NCBI GenBank assembly: GCA_963205275.1
Contig: CAUJIH010000047.1
Location: forward strand, 42,401-106,400
Source: Verrucomicrobiota bacterium
GTDB lineage: Bacteria > Verrucomicrobiota > Verrucomicrobiia > Verrucomicrobiales > DEV007
DNA length: 64,000 bases
Direction of reading: 5' to 3'
Numbering within the stretch: the first letter of the stretch is position 1; the number at the start of each line of letters is the position of its first letter. Position numbers and translations under genes: made by a program. Below the pieces are notes generated by a model. It saw only the letters and a list, made by a program, of their open reading frames with translations, ran no database searches and was not told the DNA's origin. Positions 26,280 through 36,754 of this stretch are shown here, piece after piece.

Positions 26280-29072
26280 TCACCTCAGTACTCGCGCCAG
26301 ATACTTTCCCGTCAGAGATGCCGGGTCTTTTGCCAGCGTCTCCGGCGGGCCTTCGGCAACCAGAGTTCCTCCGGCGTCGCCGCCACCGGGTCCGAGATCG
26401 ATGATCCAGTCGGCGCATTTGATGACATCGAGATTGTGCTCGACGACAATGAGCGTGTTGCCCTGATCGCGTAGGCGATAGAAGACCTCTAGCAGGACTT
26501 CGATATCGGCGAAATGCAGTCCCGTGGTCGGCTCGTCGAGCAGATACACGGTGCGCCCGGTCGCTGTCTTGGCCAGCTCGGCGGCTAACTTGATCCTCTG
26601 TGCCTCCCCACCGGACAGGGTGGTGGCAGATTGTCCGAGGGCGAGGTAGTCCAGTCCCACATCGGCCAAGGCTTGGAGCGCTTGGCGGATTTTGGGCACT
26701 TTGGAGAAAAAATCGAGCGCTTCTTCGACTGTCATCGCGAGCACATCGGCGATGCTTTTTCCTCGATAGGTGACATCGAGAGTCTCGCGATTGTAGCGTC
26801 TTCCTCCGCAGGATTCGCAGGTGACATACACGTCGCTGAGGAAGTGCATGTCGATACGGATGGAGCCGTCTCCCTGACAGGCCTCGCAACGTCCGCCCTC
26901 GACGTTGAAGCTAAATCGGCCCGGCCCGTAGCCTCGCGTCCGCGAGACGGGTAGCTGTGAGAACAGGGTACGGACAGGGGAGAAAAAGCCGACGAAAGTG
27001 GCGGGATTTGATCGCGGACTCCGCCCGATGGGAGACTGGTCGATGACGATGACTTTGTCCAAGTGTTCGAGTCCCTCGATGGCGTCGTGCTCGCCGGGGC
27101 GGTCTTTGCTGTGGTGAAAATGTCGGGATAGTGCTCGGCGCAGAATGTCATCGACCAGCGTCGATTTGCCGCTGCCGGAGAGTCCGGTGACACAAATGAA
27201 GTGACCGAGCGGAAATCGCACGTCGATGTTTTTCAAATTGTGCTCGCGTGCTCCGCGCACGATTAGCTCGCGAGTGGACGAGGAGAGGAGCGCTCTCGGA
27301 GGCACGGCGATGCGTCGCTGCCCGGACAAATAGGCTCCGGTGATGGAACGGGGATCGCGAGCTACCTCCTCCGGCGTGCCTTGGGCGAGCAATTCACCGC
27401 CCCGTGCTCCGGCTTCGGGTCCGAGATCGAGCAGATAGTCGGCGGCGCGGATGGTGTCCTCGTCATGCTCTACCACGATCACAGTATTGCCCGCGTCGCG
27501 TAGCTCCCGCAGGGTGGCGATGAGCTTTTCATTATCCGACTGGTGGAGGCCGATGCTGGGTTCATCGAGCACGTAGAGGACTCCGGCGAGTCCAGCCCCG
27601 AGCTGGGTGGCGAGTCGGATTCGCTGACTCTCACCGCCTGACAGCGAGCCGCTTTCGCGATCCAGCGTCAGATAGCCGATGCCGACTCGATCGAGGAAAG
27701 TGAGTCGCTTTTTCACCTCGGCCAGCACCTCGGTGGCATAGACCTCCTGCACACTGCTGAGCACGACTCCATCCAGCCAGACGATGGCAGCGGAGATGGT
27801 CTGCCCGGTGAATTCGGCGATGGAAAGCGGGCGTTCGCGATGGTCGAGTGTCACGGCGAGAATCTCGTCTTTCAGACGTCGTCCGCCACAACTAGCACAG
27901 GGTCGGGGCGACATGAAGCGGCGGACGTTGCGCTTGGTGATCTCGCTGTCGCTGTTGGCGAGAAGTCGCTTGGCCTGCACGCAGAGTCCCTCGAAGTGCT
28001 CGTCGCCATACAGGAGCGCTTTTTTAAAAGGGCGATCCAGCTCACGGACGGGCGCGTCCAGATCAGCTCCGTATCGCTCGGCGAGCTCCGCAATCGCTCG
28101 CTGATGGAAGCCCTTGCGCGACTTAGAAGTGCTCCACCAAGTCTTGATGGCTCCCTGATTCAGACTTTGACCGGGATCGGGCACGATCAACTCGGGATCG
28201 GGTTCGAGCGTGCTCCCTAGTCCCTGACAGGTGGAACAGGCTCCGGCGTGGCTATTGAAAGAGAAGTGCTTCGGAGTCAGCTTCGGCAGCGTGAAACCGG
28301 TCTCGGGATTGGTGTAGAGAAAGGGAAAATCCCGGCGCTCTTCTTCGTCGGAATCCGGTTCCTGAATCAGCGTGGAGACTCGCCGCTCAGAGATCTGCTG
28401 GGCGGATTCCAGCGAGTCGGCGAGACGACTGCGGAAGCCATCGCGCACGACGATGCGATCAACGACGACCTCGACGATCTCGGCAGATTCTTTCTCTCCG
28501 ATTTCCTCAATCTCGACGATGCGTCCGTCGAGGCAGGCCCGCAGAAAGCCTCGGGCGCGGTAGGGATCGAGGCGCGCCCGTAGATCCTCGCCAGTATCCC
28601 TCACGGGAGCAACGATCACGAGCTTCGTCCTTTCGGATAGGTGAATCAACTCTTCTACGATGTCTTTTACCGTGTAGCGACGGAGCAGAACACCGGTTTC
28701 GGGATCGTGTGGCAGACCTAGGGCGGCATAAAGAATGCGAAGATAATCGTAGATCTCCGTGGTGGTGGCGATGGTGGAGCGCGGATTCGGCTGCGAGGTC
28801 CGCTGCTCGATCGCGATGGCTGGGGTCAGGCCCTCGACGAAATCGACGTCCGGTTTTTCCAGTCGTTCGAGGAACTGTCGAGCATAGGCGGAAAGGGACT
28901 CGACGTAGCGCCGTTGGCCTTCGGCATAGAGCGTATCGAAGGCCAGCGAGGACTTGCCCGATCCAGAGACGCCCGTTACGACGATGAGTTGATTCCGGGG
29001 CAGCTCGAGTGAGAGGTTTTTCAGATTGTGCTGTCTGGCACCCTGAATGCGGATGGTCGCACGGTCAGCCAT
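26280..29072 (-). CDS. uvrA: excinuclease ABC subunit A
   Basis: 930 residues, the normal length. Damage recognition subunit of nucleotide excision repair; a dimeric ABC ATPase that loads UvrB. Two ABC modules are visible: Walker A GVSGSGKSS near 34 and GLSGSGKST near 630; signatures SGGESQRIRLA and SGGEAQRIKLA; Walker B YVLDEPSIGL and YLLDEPTTGL. The zinc-finger cysteine pairs are present, CSTCQG and CASCGG in the first module, CEACQG and CESCGG in the second. The gene stands alone between two ABC exporter operons on the same strand. Confidence 0.97.
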   Translation of the reverse strand: MADRATIRIQGARQHNLKNLSLELPRNQLIVVTGVSGSGKSSLAFDTLYAEGQRRYVESLSAYARQFLERLEKPDVDFVEGLTPAIAIEQRTSQPNPRSTIATTTEIYDYLRILYAALGLPHDPETGVLLRRYTVKDIVEELIHLSERTKLVIVAPVRDTGEDLRARLDPYRARGFLRACLDGRIVEIEEIGEKESAEIVEVVVDRIVVRDGFRSRLADSLESAQQISERRVSTLIQEPDSDEEERRDFPFLYTNPETGFTLPKLTPKHFSFNSHAGACSTCQGLGSTLEPDPELIVPDPGQSLNQGAIKTWWSTSKSRKGFHQRAIAELAERYGADLDAPVRELDRPFKKALLYGDEHFEGLCVQAKRLLANSDSEITKRNVRRFMSPRPCASCGGRRLKDEILAVTLDHRERPLSIAEFTGQTISAAIVWLDGVVLSSVQEVYATEVLAEVKKRLTFLDRVGIGYLTLDRESGSLSGGESQRIRLATQLGAGLAGVLYVLDEPSIGLHQSDNEKLIATLRELRDAGNTVIVVEHDEDTIRAADYLLDLGPEAGARGGELLAQGTPEEVARDPRSITGAYLSGQRRIAVPPRALLSSSTRELIVRGAREHNLKNIDVRFPLGHFICVTGLSGSGKSTLVDDILRRALSRHFHHSKDRPGEHDAIEGLEHLDKVIVIDQSPIGRSPRSNPATFVGFFSPVRTLFSQLPVSRTRGYGPGRFSFNVEGGRCEACQGDGSIRIDMHFLSDVYVTCESCGGRRYNRETLDVTYRGKSIADVLAMTVEEALDFFSKVPKIRQALQALADVGLDYLALGQSATTLSGGEAQRIKLAAELAKTATGRTVYLLDEPTTGLHFADIEVLLEVFYRLRDQGNTLIVVEHNLDVIKCADWIIDLGPGGGDAGGTLVAEGPPETLAKDPASLTGKYLARVLR

Positions 29073-29122
29073 AGGAAGAAAGTCATGGATCGTGAAAGCG
29101 CTTCGAATCGAAAAAACTCCCC

Positions 29123-29920
29123 CTATTGAGAAACAAACTTGGTGAGCAGCCCCTTCTCGCGCGAAGTTTTCATCACTCGTGTAAACAGCAAGCCCGCCGC
29201 TGCAAGGTACAGCAGATTAAGTCCGGTAGCCCAAGCGAGGTTTTCCCAGGGGACTACACCATCTCTGAGGCCGCTCCGCATACCCTCGAAGATATGGGAA
29301 CAGGGAATCGCGTGAGCCACCCACTGGACAGCAGTCGGCAGTGCATCTACGGGATAATAGACGGCGGCGAATGGCTGGAGAAAAAATGGAACGGCCCAAG
29401 CGAGTGTCTCCGCTGCAGGCCCCCAGCGGACGATGAGGGCCGTAGAGATCATGCCAAGCGCCCAACCGAAGAGCAGGAGATTAAAGACGAAAGGCAGTAG
29501 CATCCAGTCCAGTTGAAAAATATTGAAGGCATACAGACCGATGGCCAGCACGGACAGAAGCAGTGAGGTGACGGCGGAGCGAAGAAATCCGATGACATAG
29601 GTGGAGGCCAGATAGTCGGCATTGCTCACGGGAGCGGAAAAGACATTCAGCAAATTTCGCGACCAGACGTCCTCCAGAAAGTAGAGCGCGACACCCTGCT
29701 GAGCACGAAACATGATGTCCCAGAGAATGACGGCACCAATCAGAAAGGTAATCTGATGCGGAAAATCTGCCCCCGTATGCGACTGGAGAAAGATGGTGAG
29801 ATAGCCCCACACCAGTAGGTCCACCAGAGGCCAGAAAATCAGTTCGATCCCGCGCACAGGAGTGCGGGTGTAGAGGTAGAGATTGCGCAAGACCAGCGCA
29901 TGGACGGTGGAGAAAGTCAT
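29123..29920 (-). CDS. ABC-2 type permease
   Basis: 265 residues, six TM segments (about 32-50, 60-85, 105-135, 142-165, 172-195 and 235-252). The pattern ELIFWPLVDLLVWGYLTIFL followed by the conserved RAQQGVALYFLEDVWSRNLLNVFSAPVS is that of the NodJ/DrrB-like ABC-2 family. Its ATG overlaps the ATPase stop by four bases. Transported substrate unknown; DrrB-like systems export drugs, polysaccharides or lipids. Confidence 0.85.
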   Translation of the reverse strand: MTFSTVHALVLRNLYLYTRTPVRGIELIFWPLVDLLVWGYLTIFLQSHTGADFPHQITFLIGAVILWDIMFRAQQGVALYFLEDVWSRNLLNVFSAPVSNADYLASTYVIGFLRSAVTSLLLSVLAIGLYAFNIFQLDWMLLPFVFNLLLFGWALGMISTALIVRWGPAAETLAWAVPFFLQPFAAVYYPVDALPTAVQWVAHAIPCSHIFEGMRSGLRDGVVPWENLAWATGLNLLYLAAAGLLFTRVMKTSREKGLLTKFVSQ

Positions 29921-30678
29921 GATTCAGAAGACGGAGCGGAGGACTCGATCACCCCTCCACGAGCGACGCGGATGAAGAGGGACTCGAGCGACTGCTCATT
30001 GAAATGATCGAGAATTTCTCGCGTAGTGCCTGTTCGCAGCGCCTTGCCTTCGTGCATAAATACGACGCGATCACAGACCTCCTCTACGTCGCGCATATTA
30101 TGTGATGTGTAGAGGATGCTGGTGCCATCTTCTTCGCGGATGCGCAGAGTCAGACGGCGCACGGTGTCGGCTGCATCCGGGTCGAGGCTGGCGGTCGGTT
30201 CGTCGAGGAGGAGAAGCTCGGGCTTGTTGAGCAGCGCTTTGCACAGGTTAAGCTTCGTCGATTCTCCTGCCGAGAGATCACCAGTCACGCGATTTTTCAA
30301 TTGGGCGATCCCGAGTAGTTCCAGCACCTCGTCGATGCGACGCTTCAGATGGGGCACGCGATAAATTCGCCCGAAGACGTTCAGGTTCTGCCAAACGCGC
30401 AAATTACCCGGCAGATGGGTGTAAGTGCTGGAAAAATTCATGCGCCGCAGGATGGCGATGCGCTCGTGGGCCAGATCTCGGCCAAAGACCTGAATCGTCC
30501 CTGATGTCGGGCTGATGATGCCGAGAATCATGTTGATCGCCGTCGTTTTTCCCGCTCCATTGGCACCGAGCAGGCCGAGGATATCCCCTTTTTCAATGAT
30601 CAGAGATAGCCCGTCCACGGAGCGGACCGAGCCGAATTCCTTCACCAAATCGGTCACTTCGAGAACGGGGGTAGGCAT
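29917..30678 (-). CDS. ABC transporter ATP-binding protein
   Basis: 253 residues from ATG 30678, where MPTPVLEVTDLVKEFG opens the canonical first strand; the frame is open 11 codons further upstream. Walker A GANGAGKTT, signature LSAGESTKLNLCKAL, Walker B LLLLDEPTASLDPDAAD, and the H-loop YTSHNM are present. It pairs with the permease immediately downstream (4-bp overlap) as an exporter of the NodI/DrrA type. Confidence 0.9.
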   Translation of the reverse strand: MPTPVLEVTDLVKEFGSVRSVDGLSLIIEKGDILGLLGANGAGKTTAINMILGIISPTSGTIQVFGRDLAHERIAILRRMNFSSTYTHLPGNLRVWQNLNVFGRIYRVPHLKRRIDEVLELLGIAQLKNRVTGDLSAGESTKLNLCKALLNKPELLLLDEPTASLDPDAADTVRRLTLRIREEDGTSILYTSHNMRDVEEVCDRVVFMHEGKALRTGTTREILDHFNEQSLESLFIRVARGGVIESSAPSSES

Positions 30679-30781
30679 AGGGAGAAACGCAAATGAGAAC
30701 CTTGGATGCAAGAGGCGACGAGGTCAAACATCAGATACAGAGCGACACAACTGATTCGGAGAAGATGCTCGGATCGTAGAA

Positions 30782-33412
30782 CTATGGGAGAAACTCGAAG
30801 TGATCGATGTCCATCAGCCCACCTTTTCCAGGATTGACGAAGAGTATATAGAGATCGGCTCGATCGGGCGCACCGGATAGGGTGGTCGTAAAGTCACGAT
30901 ACTGATCCCATCCGCCCGTGCGGGGGATTTCGATTTGGCCGAGCAGTTGCCCGTCCGTCGATCCGGCGCGGAATTCGATCACCCCACCCGAGCCGCCAGA
31001 GGAGGCGTTCACCCGGACAGAGGAAATCTTCCCGAGGGCCATGGAGCGGAAGCAAAGGTAATGTCCATGGGCGATGGCACCGATCTGATTCTTGCGTTTA
31101 CGCGGCCCCTCGACCAGATCAGCTTGGACAGGATACAGCTTCCGGCTGCGCAAGTGCACGGATGCTTTACCGGAAATCGAACCTGCTGGAGCGTGCCCTA
31201 AATCGGTGTAAATGGCCTCGACGATCCCTGAGAAATGCGAGAGATTTTTCGGCGGAGCAATTTGTCCCTCCAATCCTTGCGCGATGGACGACGAGCCCCC
31301 TTCTCCGGCCAGCGAATAGATCCAGTTCACCATCATGTGGACCTCATCCGCCGTGTGCTGGGCGTGCGGTAGCATGGGTAAAGGCCCCCACACATTGACC
31401 GATCCTTTGATCACGCGATCAACGGAAGCCTCTGCGGCTCCCGACTGATCCTTGTATTTTTTCGCGATGTCGATCAAGGCGGGGCCCACGAGTTTTTGCC
31501 CGACAGAGTGACAGTAAAAGCAGTCCGATTGCCTCATGCGAGTCAGTCCAGGATCGGCGTCGGTGTAGCGTCCGTCCTCGCCCGCCCAGGTCGCAGTCAC
31601 GAGCGTACGAGGCGCGAACTCGGCCTCGCGTCCTGTGCTGTCACCGTCCTCAGCATCATGGATGGAAAGGCGAAAATCTACCGCCTTGCCCGGCTCGATG
31701 AAATCTCCGTCTTGTGGCGCGAGGAAATGAAGCTCTGGGGCCGTATTCCCGGCGATCACCGAGAAATTGGCTGTGCCGGTGCCGCCCCTGTCGTCCTTTG
31801 CAAACAAGGTGATCTGGGTGTCCCCTGGATCGGACAGTGTAATTTTGGCTTCAGGACCGGATGCGACGACTTTGTCTCCGATTTTCCACTCGTAGGTCAG
31901 GGGATCGCCTTCCCGATCCATTGATCCGGTAGAGGAAAGCGTGATTTCGAGGGGAACCGGGCCAGCATTGGGCGTGGCAGAGGCTCTCGCTATGGGCGAG
32001 AGATTTCCGCGCTGATAGCTCATGCGGACCAGCCGGGCATCGGGATTGACGCCCCAAGTCTCTCCGTAATCGAGAAAATACAGTGAACCGTCACGAGAGA
32101 AGAAGAAGTCGATGGGACGCTTGATCTGAAAACGCCCGCTGCCATCATCCTCGCCCTGGGCGACGCGAGCGGCCTCGGTGAAAGGCAAGATTTCTTTCAG
32201 ATGACCCTTTTCATCGAGTCTCAGCCAGTGGATGAACGGTCTCTGCCAGTCGTAAAAGATCACCATGCCATCATAGTAAGCAGGGAGGCCGTCGCTTTTT
32301 TCGAATGCGGAATCGTAGTGGAAAGTCGGGCCTCCACAGGCCGTGCGTCCGCCGTGTTTCAAAATCGGAAATTCTGGCGAGTCGGCGCTGGGATAAAAGA
32401 TCAGAGGTCTCTGGATCGCGGGCAGATCGATCTGACCTGTATTGTTGGGACTACGATTTTCCGGGTGAGCGGGATCATAGAATTTACCTGGGAGATTCGC
32501 GGTGAAATCCCAGTCCGAATATACCCGATTGCCACGCGAGTAGGGCCAGCCGAAATTACCCGGTTTTCGCACCTGATTTAATGTGTCAAAACCACGTGGA
32601 CCGCGTTCCTCATTGTCCTTTCCTGCGTCGGGGCCGACATCTCCGACGTAGAGGTAGCCGGTCTTCGGATCGATCTGGAAGCGCCAAGGATTGCGAAAAC
32701 CCATCGCGTAGATTTCTGGACGAGTCTCTGGCGTACCTTTCGGGAAGAGATTCCCTTCGGGGATGCTGTATCCACCCTCGGGAGTAGGGCGAATGCGCAG
32801 AACTTTTCCTCGAAGGTCGTTCGTATTGGCTGAGGATTTCTGGGCATCCCAAGGACCGCGATCAGGGCGCTCGTCGATGGGAGCGTAGCCTTCGGAGTCC
32901 TTGAAAGGGTTCGTGTTATCGCCGGTCGAGATATACAGACAGCCATCGGGGCCGAATCGGAGCGCTCCAGCATGGTGGCAGCATTGCTCACGCTGCTCTG
33001 GCCACCGAAGCAAATCCTTGCGTGTAAGAGGGTCAAGCTTCCCATCTAACAGGGTTACACGGCTAAGTATCTGCCCGTCATAGTCCACGGGCGAATGGAG
33101 AAAGTAAATCCAATGATTCTTTTCAAAATCGGGATCGAGCGCCATACCGAGCAAGCCATTTTCCTGAGCATTTGTCACTTGGAACTCGCCGATGACGGAT
33201 ACGAGTCGCGTCTGTGGGTCGATTACTTTTACCTTTCCCGCGATCTCGTGAAAGAAAATCCGTCCGTCGGGGGACTCCTGCATGGTCATCGGCTGAGGCA
33301 GATTCCCTGCCAGCACTTCAAAGTGAAAGCGAAAGTCTTCGGGAACCGATGGAGTCTGTGCGGAGAGGTGGGAAGAAAGGAGCAGTGCCAGTCCAAGATA
33401 GAGCTGTCTCAT
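30782..33412 (-). CDS. secreted sorbosone-dehydrogenase-like protein with PKD, cytochrome c and CBM6-like domains
   Basis: 876 residues from ATG 33412, which begins the signal peptide (1-20); the frame is open 19 codons upstream. Residues 30-450 form a glucose/sorbosone dehydrogenase beta-propeller (LLGMALDPDF, RFGPDGCLYISTGDN, GFRNPWRFQIDPKTG). A PKD-like domain follows (about 475-560: SPIARASATPNAGPVPLEITLSS), then a cytochrome c with the haem motif CFYCH near 632, and a C-terminal CBM6-like carbohydrate-binding domain (about 745-876). It could oxidise a sugar or sugar alcohol in the periplasm, passing electrons to its own haem; the substrate is not known. This fused design is frequent in Verrucomicrobiota and Planctomycetes. 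Confidence 0.85.
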   Translation of the reverse strand: MRQLYLGLALLLSSHLSAQTPSVPEDFRFHFEVLAGNLPQPMTMQESPDGRIFFHEIAGKVKVIDPQTRLVSVIGEFQVTNAQENGLLGMALDPDFEKNHWIYFLHSPVDYDGQILSRVTLLDGKLDPLTRKDLLRWPEQREQCCHHAGALRFGPDGCLYISTGDNTNPFKDSEGYAPIDERPDRGPWDAQKSSANTNDLRGKVLRIRPTPEGGYSIPEGNLFPKGTPETRPEIYAMGFRNPWRFQIDPKTGYLYVGDVGPDAGKDNEERGPRGFDTLNQVRKPGNFGWPYSRGNRVYSDWDFTANLPGKFYDPAHPENRSPNNTGQIDLPAIQRPLIFYPSADSPEFPILKHGGRTACGGPTFHYDSAFEKSDGLPAYYDGMVIFYDWQRPFIHWLRLDEKGHLKEILPFTEAARVAQGEDDGSGRFQIKRPIDFFFSRDGSLYFLDYGETWGVNPDARLVRMSYQRGNLSPIARASATPNAGPVPLEITLSSTGSMDREGDPLTYEWKIGDKVVASGPEAKITLSDPGDTQITLFAKDDRGGTGTANFSVIAGNTAPELHFLAPQDGDFIEPGKAVDFRLSIHDAEDGDSTGREAEFAPRTLVTATWAGEDGRYTDADPGLTRMRQSDCFYCHSVGQKLVGPALIDIAKKYKDQSGAAEASVDRVIKGSVNVWGPLPMLPHAQHTADEVHMMVNWIYSLAGEGGSSSIAQGLEGQIAPPKNLSHFSGIVEAIYTDLGHAPAGSISGKASVHLRSRKLYPVQADLVEGPRKRKNQIGAIAHGHYLCFRSMALGKISSVRVNASSGGSGGVIEFRAGSTDGQLLGQIEIPRTGGWDQYRDFTTTLSGAPDRADLYILFVNPGKGGLMDIDHFEFLP

Positions 33413-33446
33413 AGGGGCGCGTGGGAAAAGATGCGCTTCACTGTAT

Positions 33447-35630
33447 TCAGTCTGTCTTGAGTGCGTCAATCATCTTCGTCACCTCAGTCACGGGAGCGAG
33501 ACAGGAAAAATCGCGGCAGACATAAGCTGTCGCCTTTCCGTTGATCGGCTTCTGTGCTTCGGTGAAAGGAGCGAGTTTGGTGAGAATCGAAGCCGTATCG
33601 GAACCACGTAGCAGAACGCTCATGTGCGGTCGGAAGTCGCGACGCAGCGCCCTCAGCATCACTTGGGTATCAGACTGATTCCTTTCACCGGCGATCACGA
33701 CCTCCTGCGCCGGGCCGAATACCAGATCGAGGGAGCACAGCGTCTCTGGATAGGCGAAAGGCTGTTCGGCGATCTCGCCGGAGAAAGCCCTGATCAGAGC
33801 ATCGCAGCGCTTCGAGTAATCGGAATCGCCCGTCATGTGATAGAGTCGCGAGAGATTCGCGATACTCACGGAATTCCCGCTGGGGAGCGCTCCGCCGTAG
33901 AGCTTCTTGGCTCGTACGATCAGGGCTTCTGAGTCTTCGGCCACGGTGAAATAGCCACCGTTTTTCGCATCCCAAAAGAAGCGGTCCAGCGTCTTCTGAA
34001 AGATGATGGCCTGCTCCAGCCAGCGCGGGTTAAAATCCGTCTCATACAGGTCGAGCATCGCGGCGATCACGAAGGCGTAGTCTTCCAAGTGAGCTGTTAG
34101 TCCAGACTCGCCCTGACGATAGCGCTTCCACAGCCGACCATCGGGCTTGCTCAGATGCGAGAGGAGAAACTCGGCTGCACGAGTCGCCGCTGTTTCGTAA
34201 GCATCGTCGTCGAGCACCTGAGCAGCTTTCGCGAAAGCGGAGATCATCAGTCCGTTCCAATCGGTCAGGACTTTGTCGTCCTTCTGCGGATGAATCCGCA
34301 GCTCGCGATGCTGCCAGAGCTTTTTCTGTAGAGGCTCCAGTCGGGCACGCTCTGCCGTGTCGAGATCACTCGTCAGGTGGGGGATATTTAGTCCAGAACG
34401 ATGACCGCTGGCCTCCTCATGATAGTTCCCCGCCTCGCTGATCTGAAAACGCTCTGCGAACCACTTTCCATCTTCTGTTCCGAGCACTGACAGAATTTCC
34501 GCCCGGCTCCAAGTATAGAATTTTCCTTCGACACCTTCACTGTCCGCATCTTCTGCCGAGTAAAATCCGCCTTCTTCCGCGGTCAAGTCGCGCAGCACAT
34601 AGCTCAGCGTCTCCCGAGCATTGAGGGCATATACTTCCGCGCCCGTCACCTGATATGCTTCGAGACAAGCCTTTGCGTAAATCGCTTGATCATACAGCAT
34701 TTTCTCAAAGTGCGGCACCAGCCACTCTCGATCCGTCGAATAACGGTGGATGCCATATCCGACGTGATCCCAAATCCCGCCGCGACGAATTTCTCCGAGC
34801 GTCTTTTCCACCATCGCCAAGGATTCAGCATCGCCGGTGCGCCGGTGATGGCGCAGCAGAAACTGTAGATTGGATGGCGTCGGAAACTTCGGACGCATCG
34901 AGAATCCGCCCTTTTCCTTGTCAAAACGAAGTCCCAATTGCTGACGAGCTTTCTCGAGAACTGTCGCATCGAGCGCTCCGCCCGGTGAATTACTCAGCAT
35001 CTGATTCAGTTCAGACACGATCCCACGAGCCGATCTCTCAATTTCCTGTCGCCGATCTCCCCAAGCTTGATCCACCGCCTCCAGAATCTGTCGCAGCCCC
35101 GGACGACCAGCGCTCGAGTCTCTCGGGAAATAGGTGCCTGCGAAAAATGGATGTTGATCGGGGGTCAAGATCACGGTCATGGGCCATCCCCCGCTCCCTG
35201 TCATCGCCTCGGTCACCTTCATATACACCTCGTCGAGGTCCGGGCGCTCTTCGCGATCCACCTTGATCGCGATGAAGCGCTCATTGATCAGCTTCGCGGT
35301 CTCCTCATCCTCGAAAGACTCGTGTTCCATGACGTGGCACCAGTGGCAGGTCGCATAGCCGATGCTGAGAAATACGGGGCAATCTCGTTTTTTTGCCTCG
35401 GCAAAAGCCGCTTCTCCCCAGGGCCACCAGTCCACAGGATTGGCTGCATGCTGCAGGAGATAGGGACTTTTTTCAAAGATTAGTCGATTGTAGTGTGCCC
35501 CTCCGTCAGGCGGGAGTTTCGCGATCTCGTCAGGCGAGGGCAGAACAGGACGCCCGATGGAGTCAGTGGAAAGAGTCATGGCGGGGAGAAAAGGGAGAAG
35601 ACAGAAAATCAGGCGCTGAATGATGGCCAT
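33447..35630 (-). CDS. thioredoxin-domain protein of the YyaL/DUF255 family
   Basis: 727 residues with a short hydrophobic leader (about 1-18), so possibly exported. Residues 45-200 carry the thioredoxin-like DUF255 core: [17 protein letters not shown], then [18 protein letters not shown] with the CHWCH motif, then [14 protein letters not shown] and [11 protein letters not shown]. Residues 200-700 are an (alpha/alpha)6-barrel like the cellobiose-epimerase/glycosidase-type fold (human SPATA20 and bacterial YyaL share this layout). Enzymatic role is unsettled. The 35-bp gap and same strand suggest co-transcription with the GSDH gene downstream. Confidence 0.9.
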   Translation of the reverse strand: MAIIQRLIFCLLPFLPAMTLSTDSIGRPVLPSPDEIAKLPPDGGAHYNRLIFEKSPYLLQHAANPVDWWPWGEAAFAEAKKRDCPVFLSIGYATCHWCHVMEHESFEDEETAKLINERFIAIKVDREERPDLDEVYMKVTEAMTGSGGWPMTVILTPDQHPFFAGTYFPRDSSAGRPGLRQILEAVDQAWGDRRQEIERSARGIVSELNQMLSNSPGGALDATVLEKARQQLGLRFDKEKGGFSMRPKFPTPSNLQFLLRHHRRTGDAESLAMVEKTLGEIRRGGIWDHVGYGIHRYSTDREWLVPHFEKMLYDQAIYAKACLEAYQVTGAEVYALNARETLSYVLRDLTAEEGGFYSAEDADSEGVEGKFYTWSRAEILSVLGTEDGKWFAERFQISEAGNYHEEASGHRSGLNIPHLTSDLDTAERARLEPLQKKLWQHRELRIHPQKDDKVLTDWNGLMISAFAKAAQVLDDDAYETAATRAAEFLLSHLSKPDGRLWKRYRQGESGLTAHLEDYAFVIAAMLDLYETDFNPRWLEQAIIFQKTLDRFFWDAKNGGYFTVAEDSEALIVRAKKLYGGALPSGNSVSIANLSRLYHMTGDSDYSKRCDALIRAFSGEIAEQPFAYPETLCSLDLVFGPAQEVVIAGERNQSDTQVMLRALRRDFRPHMSVLLRGSDTASILTKLAPFTEAQKPINGKATAYVCRDFSCLAPVTEVTKMIDALKTD

Positions 35631-35752
35631 AATTCAGGAGACGCAATGTTTGTCGATTGATTACAGATGAAACCTTCGTCTCATCGATCATGATCCACCT
35701 CTGAAAAATGCGTTGCACAGGGCGGGATCGGGGCTTGAGTTGGCACCATATC

Positions 35753-36682
35753 ATGGGAAAGCGTGCTGTATTGCTCTTTGCGGGCCAGGGTGCCCAGACT
35801 GTCGGGATGGGGAAAGATCTCGCTGAGGAATTTTCCTCGGTGCGTGACCTGTTTGCCCGGGCCGATCATCAGTTGGGATTCGCCCTCACTGAAGCGATGT
35901 TTCAGGGACCTGCGTCGGAGCTGACGCGCACGTCCATCTGCCAGCCGGCGCTCTATGTTCACGGACTCGCCTGCCTCGAGTTACTCCACTCCCAAGTGCC
36001 AGATTTGGAAATCGTCGGGTGCGCTGGCCTTTCGCTCGGGGAGTTCACCGCTCACGCAGCTGCCGGAACGTTCACCTTTGAGACAGGACTCGATCTGGTC
36101 GCTCAGCGAGGGGCTTTCATGGAGGAGGCCACCGCTGCGACTCAGGGAGGAATGGCGGCGATGATCGGCGGTGAAGAAGCTGATGTCCAGAGTCTGGCAG
36201 AGGAATGCGATGTCGATGTAGCGAATTTCAACTGCCCCGGCCAGATCGTGCTCTCGGGAGCGAAGGAAAACATTGACCGTGCCGTGGAAGCCGCTCCAGC
36301 GCGAGGTGTGCGCATCGCCCAGCCACTCGATGTCGCGGGGGCTTACCATTCCCGTCTGATGATGCCCGCCCAAGTGAAACTGGCGGAAGTGCTGCGCCAG
36401 ATTCCCCTCGAGACACCCCGCATTCCGGTGGTCTGTAATGTGGAAGGAGTGGAGGTCTCCGATGCCGATACGATTCGCCGCACTCTGGAGGCGCAAGTCA
36501 GTGGCTCCGTGCGATGGGAGCAGTGCGTACGCCATTTCCTCGGCAAAGGCGAGACCTTGTTTATCGAACTCGGCCCAGGTCGTGTGCTGGCAGGCATGAT
36601 GCGTCGCATTGATCGCGGTGCCACAGCTCTGAGTTTTTCTGATCGCGAAAGTTTCGAAAAGACGCTGACGGCGCTATCGTAA
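35753..36682 (+). CDS. fabD: malonyl-CoA:ACP transacylase
   Basis: 309 residues from ATG 35753 (MGKRAVLLFAGQGAQ); the frame is open 15 codons further upstream but nothing there resembles FabD. It loads malonyl groups onto acyl carrier protein at the start of fatty acid synthesis. Motifs: GQGAQTVGMG near the N-terminus, the active-site serine in GLSLGEF (with Leu where E. coli has His, GHSLGE), the catalytic His in AGAYHSRLM, and NVEGVEV near the C-terminus. It stands apart from other fab genes; next comes an ABC exporter gene 72 bp downstream. Confidence 0.93.
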   Translation: MGKRAVLLFAGQGAQTVGMGKDLAEEFSSVRDLFARADHQLGFALTEAMFQGPASELTRTSICQPALYVHGLACLELLHSQVPDLEIVGCAGLSLGEFTAHAAAGTFTFETGLDLVAQRGAFMEEATAATQGGMAAMIGGEEADVQSLAEECDVDVANFNCPGQIVLSGAKENIDRAVEAAPARGVRIAQPLDVAGAYHSRLMMPAQVKLAEVLRQIPLETPRIPVVCNVEGVEVSDADTIRRTLEAQVSGSVRWEQCVRHFLGKGETLFIELGPGRVLAGMMRRIDRGATALSFSDRESFEKTLTALS

Positions 36683-36754
36683 GACGATCTTGTCAGAGTC
36701 GAGATTTTTCTGAACGAGTCGCATCTGGTGGCCAATGCCTCCTTTTCTGTCCGT

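Noticed and set aside
36020..36040. FabD active-site GLSLGE as a broken GHSLGE motif
   Set aside because: Leu at the second position is, as far as I recall, common in FabD of several phyla, and the catalytic Ser and His are intact.
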